From Nectonema munidae (Eukaryota > Nematomorpha > Nectonematoida > Nectonematidae), in contig JAUIRK010000069.1 in assembly GCA_030549495.1 (NCBI GenBank), forward strand, positions 1 through 64,000: DNA of 64,000 bases. Reading direction: 5' to 3'. Shown piece by piece: positions 10,790 to 20,430 of this stretch. The notes under the pieces are model-generated. The model did no database searches and had not been told where the DNA came from. It saw nothing but the letters and a program-made list of their open reading frames with translations. Position 1 is the stretch's first letter; every line of letters begins with the position of its first letter. A program made the translations under genes and the position numbers.

Positions 10790-12071
10790 TATTAGAAATA
10801 TGGGAAGAAAAACTCAAGAAATCCAATAAAATAAAAAGGAAACACTTGTGATATTACGAAGAATTTTTATACAAATACCAACACGTGCGATAAAAGTACA
10901 GATGCTGTGGTAGATCGATTTACGACTCTACGGTTCACTGTAAATAAGGCCTATATAAAATAGATCGCAAGTGTGAGGTAAATTATATATATCATAAAAT
11001 ATCACATTCGTAATAGTGGATGCATGTTTGAGATTGAGTGAGATAACATCTCTTCAGTACTTCTTTTATCATATCATATCTCTATAAGAAAATTATCGTG
11101 CAACTATAATATTATCAAATCATCTCCTAGTCGAATGATTTCATCAGCACCATTCTAAACAAGCTATAAGAAGCAATAAATGTTTATAATAACGAGATAT
11201 TATTGCTCTTGTATACATTTACTTGATAAGAATAATAATAATAATAGTGGAGTTTTTTTTCATTGCTCCGTAGTTCGAGGGGTATACAAATCGTCCGTAG
11301 TGCGAAGGTTAAAAGGACTTGTTTGTCTTGTGATTTCCCATATTAGTTTTTTAAAGATAAAACCCTGGTGCTGAAGGTGGCCCATTAAATTAGTGATAAA
11401 ATAAAGAGGTGAACACTAAAATAAATAATTTATTTAGCACAAATTTTTAAAAATGTAAATTTTCGCCGACAGTCGGCTTTTTCAAACATGTGCGGGAGAA
11501 AACGATGTAGGATGTTTTAATAATTGGTAAATAGAAATAAGGAGGAATAAGGACTTAATTACATCCGATGTGTCTACCATATATGAATTATTTTCTTCTC
11601 TTGCTGAGCTAATGGTTTACAAACTTTCTACAAATTTTCGGCGTTGCGGTCTACCTATAATTTCTAATAGTTCGGGGTCTCATTAAAAAAACAAAACAAC
11701 TTAAAACCACCGTACTAAAAATTTGGAACAATTGTTTATTTATAAAATGGTCTGAATAATAATCCAATCAAAAATAAATTGGATGGATGCATGTGCTTCA
11801 TCTAAACCAGTTTTGCAATTCCAATACTACTCGCTTTGAGTTTGTTTCGAGATTTGGCTTAAATGGTAGGTAGGTTGCAAAATACTTGCTCACAAAGGTA
11901 TGTAGTGGCAAATCGATCCAGAAATATCAGCACATTTCAATCACAAAATCGTTAAGACATTTCACAAAAAGCATGTTTGGCACCTCCTCAATCATTAATC
12001 AAATGAATAAACTATTCCTGAGAATTAAGAAGTCTCTGGGGTCAGATTACCAATCGAGATTATAAACGGGG
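10790..12071. other. Non-coding stretch, nothing firm
   Basis: A TATA-like TATATAAAA lies at about 10949-10957 on the plus strand. A short hairpin GCCGACAGTCGGC lies near 11467. No convincing coding sequence or element ends are seen. Confidence 0.35.
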
Positions 12072-12175
12072 TTTGGGGTAAAAGGTCTTAGGTACAGTAG
12101 GGGCTTTTCATCGAGAAGGCACAATTGCAACGCTTGTATCGAACTATGGGGAAAGTAGGCTTGATTCGGGATCGT
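12072..12175 (-). repeat. tRNA-derived SINE, truncated copy interrupted by hAT
   Basis: The reverse strand matches the tail half of the SINE seen whole at 33959-34107 and elsewhere (shared blocks GTTCGATACAAGCG and AAGCCTACTTTCC). It stops abruptly inside the conserved GGTTCGATCCCGCATCAAG block, where the hAT end CAGTGGTTCCCAACC begins at 12176. The missing head is not found on the far side of the hAT. Confidence 0.75.
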
Positions 12176-12405
12176 CAGTGGTTCCCAACCTTTTTTAGTT
12201 TGCGGCACCCTTGGCGAGTCTTTTAAAAATTCCTGGCACCCTTTGAAGAAAAACTTATTTAAAATTTCCATAGTTTTTTTATTCTGATAATGAAAAATAA
12301 AGCTTGAGTAAAAGTTAAAAACAATTATATAAATTTAATAAAAAAAGTATCTAAGCTAAAAGTTAAATTCTTAATTAGACAATAAAAGCAGAGAGAATGA
12401 AATTA

Positions 12406-13951
12406 CAGTAAGCCCCCTTAATACACGACCAATGGGAAGATGACCAACCCCTCGTGAATTATCTGATCCGTGTATTGTCACAATTAAGATATAAGTATAC
12501 AAGTATCTATAAACACATTTAACGAAGTTTAGAGGGTAATTCCATTAATAATAATCAGACAAATAGTAGTCTATTTTGATTGAGACCTACTTGACTTAAG
12601 AAATCATGGTATAGTTTCGAGTATTTTTTATTTTATACTTTCTAATGATCAATAAACTCAAACACATAATATCTTTTTCTCCATGAATCTCTTTGTGAAA
12701 CATCTGAGCGTGAGCATGAAGCAGGCCCGTAGCTAGGACTTTTCAATTGGGAGGGCTGGAAAAATTTTTTGGGGGGGGGGGGGGGGGGTAAAAAAAATCA
12801 TTTTAGAGAAATCCTGTTTCGTTCATTTGATTTTTTCCAGTTAGAAAAGCCATTCAAAGTGAAAGCTGTGTCTCTTTGATTAATTTTGGCAAAAAGTCTA
12901 CAGGGAAAGCAAAAAGCAGCCTCTTTCATGACTGAGTATTCAAGCCAAGAATATAAATTGTACCAGTTTTTCTGAAATGAACGTGAATCCAAATTTTTTG
13001 GAAAATTTATAATTGGACAAGATCTACTGTCTTTATTCAAATCAGTGATACTATTATCTTCAACATCATTTTCACAACATACTTCTTGATGTTCTTCTCG
13101 AAACTTTTTGGCAGGAAGAGAATCAACAATCAATTGTTGATTTAAACATAAAGCAGGAAGAAAACTGAGAAATTTTTTTTTCAATTAAAAGGTAAATAAT
13201 ACTGGATAAAACCTTAAATACAGTCAGATGTCGCATTAGACAGGGTCATAAAATAAAGGTAAAAATCCTATGCTATGAAAACAAAGTTGAAGAAGAAATA
13301 TATAGGGGGGGGGGGGGGGGGGCTTTCTATCTTAGTTAGGGGGGCTTAGCCCCCTTGCCCTCTCGGTCAACAGGCCTGGCCTGAAGGATGCTGCCAGAAA
13401 TGGTTACATTGGTATTGTTCTTCTGAGACAGCCAATCAAAAGTGGATTTATCCAAGGCGGGATCTGCAGCTAACCTTGCCTCTTTCTCTTCAGCCCATCT
13501 TGTCCATCAAAATCTCTAACGAAGTCTCTCAGTTTCTGTTTATTTCGAATCCAACCACGTAGTGTACCTTCTGGAACAACAAATTCTCTTCAGACTTTAG
13601 GTTGTGAATCTCCTGTTTTTACTTTTCTCACTGTTTCCTGCTTTTGATCGATGGTATAGGAGGCATAAGATTTCCTTTCCGGGTTGGAGTTTGGTTTGCC
13701 ATGTATAGATAGGACAATTAATAGCGAGGTGATCTGTAAAAATTCAATAAAGATTGCCAGATGTGTACAGCTGAGTTTTGTGTGAATAAATGATTGATTT
13801 TAAGTAAGAATGCAGGGGTTTATATACATAAGATAGGTGACATGTTTGTCATGAGTGTGTGAGTTGCATGAGGAAAAAGGGGAAGTTGCCTTGACCAGCG
13901 GATTAACGAATTTCGTGTTCTAATGGTGCGTGTATTAGGAGGGGACTACTG
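12406..13951 (-). mobile_element. pogo/Tigger-type DNA transposon remnant
   Basis: The terminal inverted repeats CAGTAAGCCCCCTTAATACA and CAGTAGTCCCCTCCTAATAC (reverse strand) are flanked by TA on both sides (12404-12405 and 13952-13953), the pogo/Tc1 duplication. On the minus strand, about 13400-13710, a decayed CENP-B-like psq DNA-binding domain can be read: KSYASYTIDQKQETVRKVKT, then after an in-frame TGA, VVPEGTLRGWIRNKQKL. The catalytic DDE part is gone. A second hAT element is inserted at 12722-13378. Confidence 0.85.
12722..13378 (-). mobile_element. hAT element with ZMYM-type (TTF) transposase fragment
   Basis: The left end is CAGGCCCGTAGCTAGGAC and the right end reads to CAACAGGCCTG. 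The flanks GCATGAAG (12714-12721) and GCCTGAAG (13379-13386) match at 7 of 8 bases. Inside, on the minus strand at 12798-13184, about 110 residues of a TTF-type zinc finger are readable, with NWYNLYSWLEYSVMKEAAFC followed by FPCRLF. This is characteristic of ZMYM1/THAP0-related hAT transposases. The catalytic core is deleted. Long G runs (12771-12788, 13307-13322) lie just inside each end. Confidence 0.85.
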
Positions 13952-14042
13952 TAATACAATTTTTACCCTGAATTTTGGCGACACCCTTAAAAAATCTTAC
14001 GGCACCCTTTAGTGCCGCGGCACAACGGTTGGGAATCATTTC

Positions 14043-14471
14043 AAAAGCTGTCAATTTTTTATGACAATGGAGTACTTGGCCCAAGGTTAAGGGGATTCAT
14101 AGATTCTAATATGATCACTAAAAATAATAGGAATATACGAAAATGGACATCAGAAAATTCTAGTCTAGTTTGCTTTACAGAAAATACTGTATTTCTTTCC
14201 ATGGTATCGCTTCGACACTTTTCGTTTGAAAAGCCACGTCACATTTGAGTACAGCAAAAGTTTTTGAATCATTTTCTTTGCATAACCCTGAAAACAAACA
14301 AGAGTTGAAAAGATTTACTTCGATTAAATAGGCTGTTATGACTTCATTGAGAATATTTTTCAACCAATTAGGTATGTTTTTGATTATGAATCTTTGGCGA
14401 TGAATAACGCTACCAATTACATCTGGAGATTTTTACTTAAAAACTAGAACAAGAAATTGCTAAAGCACAGG
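14043..14471. other. No recognisable feature
   Basis: AT-rich sequence between the nest and the next hAT fragment. The short open frames have no family resemblance. Confidence 0.35.
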
Positions 14472-15322
14472 TCAGTCCAAGTGGATGTTCTGGCTTAATA
14501 GCATATGCTGTAAAAAATTGTCCACCTTGTGAAATATTTCTCTTGCCCTGGTTCTAAGAGTTTTGTAAAACAAAAAATTGTCTAACAGGTGCTTCTCACA
14601 TACATAATATGTGTGATCAATCGCGATCAATCGAATGGCAAGAAAGTTGAAAATCGAATTCCGAATCAATATAATGACCTCTGATATACCATCAGACATC
14701 TCTCCAGCTTTCTAACGGTATAGTTTGGCAGGAAGATATGTTTCAACTTTACAAGTTCAGAACTTCTTAACACATTCAATATGATATCTTTGCAACAAGG
14801 TAATATCAACTATTATCCTAAGATGTGGGATTTTTTGAAATCAGATATTTTTGAAACTTTTCAAACAATACTTAATATTTTGCAAAAACATTCTTATGTT
14901 ATCAAACCTGGATTTGTGTAATCGTTCAGAATGACATTTAAAATATGCTTACAGAACTCTAGTGTTTCACTTGACGGGCTTTAAGTGGATACTAATACTT
15001 CAGAACACATAAGGTCTTACCCACCAGACGTTAATGCAGTAAAATCAAATGTCAAATATGAGTCGTCGTATTTCATTTTTTAAACCATTAAGAAAAATGC
15101 ACACTTACATCTAACATCAGGCCTGAAAAGCAATAAAAAGTAAAATAGTTTACCTCAATTCAAGGACTAAATTATTCATTCTTTTAAATGTGACTTATTG
15201 ACAAAAATCGCAAATGACTCAATATGTTGCGCAAAACAATCCACTCAGCGATCCTTTCTCGTCCTCATAGAACTGCTTCACGATCGCCTAGGACACCGCG
15301 GACTTCAGTTTGAAAACCACTG
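14472..15322 (-). mobile_element. hAT (ZBED5/SCAND3-like) transposase fragment with one end
   Basis: At 14472-14700 the minus strand reads CEKHLLDNFLFYKTLRTRAR then EIFHKVDNFL, matching the segment after the first catalytic Asp in ZBED5/SCAND3-type transposases. The presumed 5' end of the element is at 15322: the reverse strand begins CAGTGGTTTTCAAACTGAAG followed by a GTCCGCGG block, a typical hAT end. The other end and most of the coding region are not recognisable. Confidence 0.6.
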
Positions 15323-16096
15323 AGTTAGAAGGAAGTGATGCAATCAGAATTACAAACGTAATTTGACTTCTTACACTGCAAGTATAATGTCGGATAATAA
15401 TGGTGGTGTGTATATTGGACAAAAATTCTTTTATATAAATTTTAAAAATTATAAAAAAAAGTTCCCCCCTTCAAAATTTTGAGGATGTGTGCCTATAAAA
15501 TAAACGAAACTTATCACATTTATATTTAATTCCAACCAAATTAACACAACTAAAAATTCAACCCTGATTACTACAAATGCTGTTAGCAAAAGAGAATCTC
15601 TTATTTTTATTCTACCAATGAACGAGATAATGATACATGCGTGACATCTAAGAAGAAAATAAACGTGTACGCTGCAGAGTTCTATGGAGAGCGATTTTGA
15701 AAGACAAACAGTGCAGGTAGGGGAGAAGATTCACATTTTTAAAATTATTAAAATATAATGAACCTTGAATGAAAATAAATTTTAAACGCGATAAATCTAA
15801 AAAAATTTAAAACTTAATATTCTCACGAAACATTATCAAATCTTCAACTTTTTCTCGATCTAAATTCAATTTGATATTGAAATGGCTGTTAAAAATTTTT
15901 AAAAAGTGAATTATTTTTAGCCAAATTACACGAAAGAAGTAACGCCTTTCGTTTCCTTCCAATATTTGGAGATATAATCTTTTTTGCATCTGATGACGGT
16001 TCATGTGTTCATTTTTCCTCATCTGTTCCATGAATTTTAGATGAATCGCAAGACTTCACAGAAACGTACCGGAAGCAACAGTTGTCCAAAAATGAA
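15323..16096. other. No recognisable feature
   Basis: AT-rich DNA. Minus-strand frames at 15807-16224 show no family signature. Confidence 0.35.
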
Positions 16097-16213
16097 GTAA
16101 AGCCCTTTGACATAAAATGATTCACTCCTGCCTTGTTTGCTTTTAATATATTAAATTCCATTGAAAAAGAAAGCAGACAACTTCTCTTCAAAATGTTGGT
16201 CCTCAAAGGGTTA
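16097..16213. mobile_element. piggyBac-like MITE, decayed left end
   Basis: The right end GGTCCTCAAAGGG followed by TTAA is the same as in the intact copy at 63201-63309. The interior shares AAATTCCATTGAAAAAGAAA and GCAGAC. The left end has decayed to AGCCCTTTGACAT. Confidence 0.7.
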
Positions 16214-16855
16214 ACATTAGTCACTTTAATACAGGGCTTAGAAGGCCCTCACATTGTTGGCTTTCGAAGCCTTTTAAAACATCATTAACGCGGTTTTTTG
16301 TAGATATTTACATAAATTTTGGTAAAGTATACACCATATCAATGCGATTTATTTCTAAGTTATTAATTTCTATAAATTTCTAATGCTTAATTTATTAAAC
16401 CCATATCTAAACGAAAAATGAATAAAATATTTATAAAAGAAAATTAAATACAGAAAATTTTTTTAATTTTGCATACTAAAAATAAAATTGAAAGATGAAG
16501 CAATGAGAAAAACATGGGTGTATAAAAATCGATAATAAAGAAAGTTTACCTGTGAAAGTCCGTTAAATATTTCAGGAGGGGAAAGAGAATTAACAAATTT
16601 ATAAGTGATACTAAATTAGAGTTTGCAAAATCACTGCTCATATGAAGTCAAAATGATCTTTTTATGCAACAAAAGAAAGAACATTCTTTGATACGCAGAC
16701 GAAAAAAAAAGGAGTTGATGCAAGCGATGAAGTGTCGCCATCTTGTGTTGCTCCTCCTCTCATCACTTTTGACAGGTGCTCGTTGCTTTTGATTGGTGCT
16801 GTCCATTTTTGACAGGAGCTTGCTAATTTCTTTCCTCTACACAAATAATGAAATT
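16214..16855. other. No gene seen; short imperfect repeats
   Basis: Between 16768 and 16825 the phrase TTTTGACAGGTGCT recurs in variant forms (TTTTGATTGGTGCT, TTTTGACAGGAGCT). Otherwise unremarkable AT-rich DNA. Confidence 0.35.
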
Positions 16856-17050
16856 AGTCGGTGTTGTCATTGTGAAGGGGTATAAGCGAAATTGCTGAAA
16901 TGTTTGTGTTGTTGCCTTGCCTGCCTTAGCATTTTTTTTCTTTGCATTTCACTTTGCACCAACTGCGTCAAGCTCACGCGATATTCCATGATGAGTAGGG
17001 AGCTCCAACGCAAACCAATTACCAAGTTTATACAACAAACAAACTATCAT
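16856..17050 (+). repeat. Segment homologous to 20338-20430
   Basis: Blocks such as TTTCACTTTGCACCAACTGC and AGTTTATACAACAAACAAAC match TTTCACTTTGTGCCAACTGC and TGTTTATACAAAACAAACAC near 20372-20425, in the same orientation. At 20.4 kb this segment lies upstream (5') of a hAT BED exon, so it may be a second copy of that element's end. Confidence 0.55.
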
Positions 17051-17056
17051 TTACGC

Positions 17057-18247
17057 CAGTGCTCTTCAAACTTTTTTTGTCGCGACCCCTTTTTGAAAAA
17101 TTTTTTTTTTCGTGACCCACCAAAATTTTTTATAAATAAAAAATAAGTTAATGGAGTGAAAAAGTTTATTCCTTTGAAAAATCAACATAAGTTAAACATG
17201 AAATAAAATATATATTACTTTTTTTATTTATTTATAAAAGAATTCACAGAAATAAGCATATGTACGAAAAAATAAGGGGTTATGAAAGATAATAGCAGTT
17301 AAAATCATATATCATTATTAAGATTATATCATTTCATTTTAATCAATGAGATTGATGCGATTGCATTTTTTTGCATAAAAGATCAAATCCATTAGCAAGT
17401 CCTCGCTAATTTTCGTAATTCTTCTGCTCACTGTGGTGTCAGTCATAGGAATTTTTTTTAATTCGTTTGCATATTTTTGTCCGATGAGAATTTCGGTCAT
17501 TCTGATGGCTATTGGAAGAGCAAGCTCTTCTCCAATTGTAAACAGTTTTTTAGCCTTTGAAATCAAAAAAGATGCTTCATAAGATGCCCGCAAATATTTT
17601 AAATTTGTTACAGAATGCGCTTCAATATTTGACTGTTGTTTTCTTGTAGATTGCAACAACCTTTCAAAGTACTCCACGGGTTTATTAACACAAGAAGGAT
17701 GTTTAGTTTCGAGATGCCTTTTCAATTTTGCAGGCCTCATGCTTTCGCTTGCTAAGTGCTCACTGCAAACCACACACATTGGGCGCTGCTCATTATTTAT
17801 TTCAATGAAAGTGAATCCAAATTGTAAATAAGTTTTGTTGTACTTTCTTTTTTTCACATAAAAAAGCTTATTCTCTTTTGCTTCCGCTTTAGAACTTGTT
17901 ACACCGCTTGCCATCGTGCCGGCATCACTCAAATCATCAGAGGTTTTTCTCTTGTTTATCAGCCACTTATCCATCGTCGATTTATCTTAAAATAAAATAA
18001 AAAATAGAAAATTATGGAATTAAAATAAAAATATCATATTATTTTGCTTTCTTGATGAAGTTTAACAATACCATTTAAATTAAAACGATTGTCAATTTAT
18101 ATTGAAAATTGATATGTTTGTTGTTAAATTAGTAAAAAACAATTTTGAATATTATTTAAAAAATTCCATAGTTATAATTTTGGCGACCCCCTTTCTATGG
18201 TTACGCGACTCCTATGGGGGTCGCGACCCCCACTTTGAAGACCTCTG
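17057..18247 (-). mobile_element. hAT element 1 with BED-finger transposase N-terminus
   Basis: The left end is CAGTGCTCTTCAAACTTTTT with TCGCGACCCC. The right end, read on the reverse strand, is CAGAGGTCTTCAAAGTGGGG with GTCGCGACCCC. Length is 1191 bp. The flanks do not form a clear 8-bp duplication. Only the 5' part of the transposase remains, so this is an internally deleted copy. Confidence 0.8.
17339..17974 (-). pseudogene. hAT transposase, N-terminal 211 codons (BED zinc finger)
   Basis: The frame opens MDKWLINKRK at 17974, a typical start for ZBED5/SCAND3-like transposases. A BED finger follows: CVVCSEHLASESMRPAKLKR then HLETKH (C-x2-C...H-x4-H, residues about 67-91). Next comes the conserved helical segment with SYEASFLISKAKKLFTIGEE and a TVSRRI motif near residue 187. 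The frame stops before the DDE/hATC region, which is absent from this element. This portion has no internal stop. Confidence 0.88.
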
Positions 18248-18253
18248 CTATAC

Positions 18254-20430
18254 CAGTGGTTACCAACCTTTTTTATGCCATTTCCCCCTGCATCCAATTC
18301 AACCATCCAGAGTTCCCCCTTCATGTGTATGAGAGAAAGAACAGTTAAAACACACTGAGTCTATTAACACATTTTTTTCAAATGCACTAACATTAAATTG
18401 TATTGAATAAGAACACTAACACTAAAACAGCATTTTAGTGTGACTTCTGGCATTGTTTGCCGTTCACAAGTCCTTCAATGTCTGGGGGAGTTATGGAGAG
18501 CGCACATCGAAGATCCCCCTCCACATCCAACGTGTTGCGTGCCTTTGTTTTGAGGTGTTCCAGTGCCGAAAATCCTGTCCCACACAGGTAGGTCGAAGAA
18601 AACTGGACCAATATCCGCAGAGCATTGGTCGCAAGAAGTGGGTAGGTTCCTCGGACTTGGGTCCAAAACTTTTCCATATTCAGGGAGGCATCCTTCGCTG
18701 CAGAGTCATTTTTCAAGTCCAAGAACTCTTCCTGCCATGCTTCTGGCACATCATCAACGTTCCTCTGAAATAGGTCTCTGATAAGCTTGTTCTCGTTGCT
18801 CTTGTTTATGATCCCCGCGAAGTAATACTTGAATTCTTCCTCCAAGCCTTCGATGTGTTGTTTGATATCCTCGACTATTGGATCAAGCAGACCATCTTCC
18901 ATATCCTCCACACATTCGTTCAGAGCGAGGAATGAGGAAAAACTTCCACTCCCCGCTCTTTTCTTCCACAGTTCCAGTTTAGCCACGAAAGCTCTGATCT
19001 TGTCCGACTGAAAAAGAATGTTGATCCCTTTGCCCTGCAGTTTCCTGTTGAGCTCGTTCAATGCACTGAAAATATCAGAAAAGTAGGACAGCAGAACACC
19101 GAAAAACTCACCCTTCAACGCCTCCAGAAGTACAACATTCTCTTGGGCCAGAAGGAATGCCACCACCTCATCAAACAATTCCTGGACTCGCTGCAACATG
19201 TTTCCCTTTGAGAGCCACCTAACCTGAGTATGAAACAGCAACAATTCGGGGTCGGCTTCCATGCCTTCACAGAGCCGAAGGAACAGCCGAGTGTTCAGAG
19301 CGGAACCCTTGATAAAGTTGACGACTTTGTTTACAGTCTCGAGATGCTGTTTGAAGTTCTTGGGGAGAGTTCTCGAAGCAAGCGCCTCTTTGTGGATAAG
19401 ACAGTGTGTAGATTCCACTGCCGAATTCTTTTGCTTGACGAGCGTGACGAACCCCAATCGAGAGCCAAGCATGGCTGGGGCACCATCCGTGCACACCCCA
19501 ACCAGAGACTCCCAGCTGATGGTGCTGTCTTCAAAAAAGTCATTGATCCATCACATTCTGAGCTTTGATCGTTGTCTGGAGAGGTTTGCAGAAGAGGAAT
19601 TCTTCTGCAATTCCTTTTTCGATGGTATAACGAACAAAGACCAACAGCTGGGACAGATTCGCAACATATGTCGATTCGTCGAGTTGAATCGGAAAAAACT
19701 GTGACCCTCGAACCGTCTGAAGAACTTGGTTCTTGAACCTCTCAGCCATATCATTGATCCGTGACCTAATGGTGTTGTTTCAAAGGGAAATCTGGGTCAT
19801 CTTGTTGTGGGCAGCCTCACCAAGGACCAACTTCACGCACTGCAGCCTATAGGGCTTCACCAATTGTGTGTGGTTTCTTCTCCCTCGCACTCTTGTACGA
19901 GACTTCGTATGACGCTTTCACAATTGCGTCCGTTTACTGACGAAACGTTCCAGTCTCGTCTTCTTCAGATAATTTTGTTTCAGATTGAAGTATTCACGGT
20001 CCTTGTTCTGTGGTTCGGATGACATCCTTGAAGGTGTTGCTTCAGCTGGAATGGCTTCATGCTACCATTCCCCAAGGTCTTTGTGCAGATGACACATTGT
20101 GGCAGATGTTCGCCGTTATTCACAACGAACGTAAAACAGATGTCTAGATGTGCTTCTGAATATATCCGTTTTTTCGACATGATCACTTGCGGACCTAAAA
20201 AGAACACGAGAGAAAGATATGTAATAGAAAAGAAGAAAGAAAATAAAACATAAAAATGAAATCGTGTAAAGTTCAAGAAATGGGTACTCATGAGAAGAGA
20301 AGAACAGAAGGCTAGGTATAGGATACACAAATAATGATATTAGTCGTTTTTGTTATTGTCAAGTCATTGTATTTCACTTTGTGCCAACTGCGTCGAAGTG
20401 TTTATACAAAACAAACACTTCACTCAGCAA
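18254..20430 (-). mobile_element. hAT element 2 (ZBED5/SCAND3-like), nearly full coding length
   Basis: The 3' end CAGTGGTTACCAACCTTTTT begins at 18254, only 6 bp from the end of hAT element 1. The coding order on the minus strand is BED finger (20180-19980), the Asp-1 region (19749-19540) and the second-Asp to hATC region (19496-18435). The 5' end is not clearly delimited, and 20338-20430 matches 16856-17050. Orientation is the same as element 1, but the sequence is not closely related. Confidence 0.75.
18435..19496 (-). pseudogene. hAT transposase, catalytic and hATC part
   Basis: This frame of 353 codons starts CTDGAPAMLGSRLGF, the conserved second-Asp motif. It continues with THCLIHKEALASRTLP, the helical insertion and WLSKGNMLQRVQELFDEV. 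It ends with the hATC dimerisation segment, where FWTQVRGTYPLLATNALRIL leads to STYLCGTGFSALEHLKTK. This closely matches SCAND3/ZBED5/GTF2IRD2-type transposases. The upstream catalytic Asp lies in a separate frame at 19540-19749 (FFPIQLDESTYVANLSQLLV) and the BED finger in another at 19980-20180 (CVICTKTLGNGSMKPFQLKQ). At least two frame breaks therefore separate them. Base composition is richer in GC than the surroundings, consistent with a recent arrival. Confidence 0.9.

Larger units (their letters stand above)
12176..14042. mobile_element. hAT-type element, outer layer of nest
   Basis: The left end is CAGTGGTTCCCAACCTTTTT, followed by a GGCACCC-rich subterminal region. The right side carries GCGGCACAACGGTTGGGAAT, the reverse of the left end with the last bases decayed. 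No 8-bp duplication is preserved. Removing the nested pogo element (12406-13951) leaves only about 320 bp, so the outer element was a short non-autonomous hAT. Confidence 0.65.

Noticed and set aside
12178-12780. Possible host gene from scattered open frames near 12.0-12.3 kb
   Set aside because: The sequence is explained by SINE and hAT ends.
18453-19704. Plus-strand frames of 60-147 codons
   Set aside because: They lie opposite the clear hAT transposase frame.
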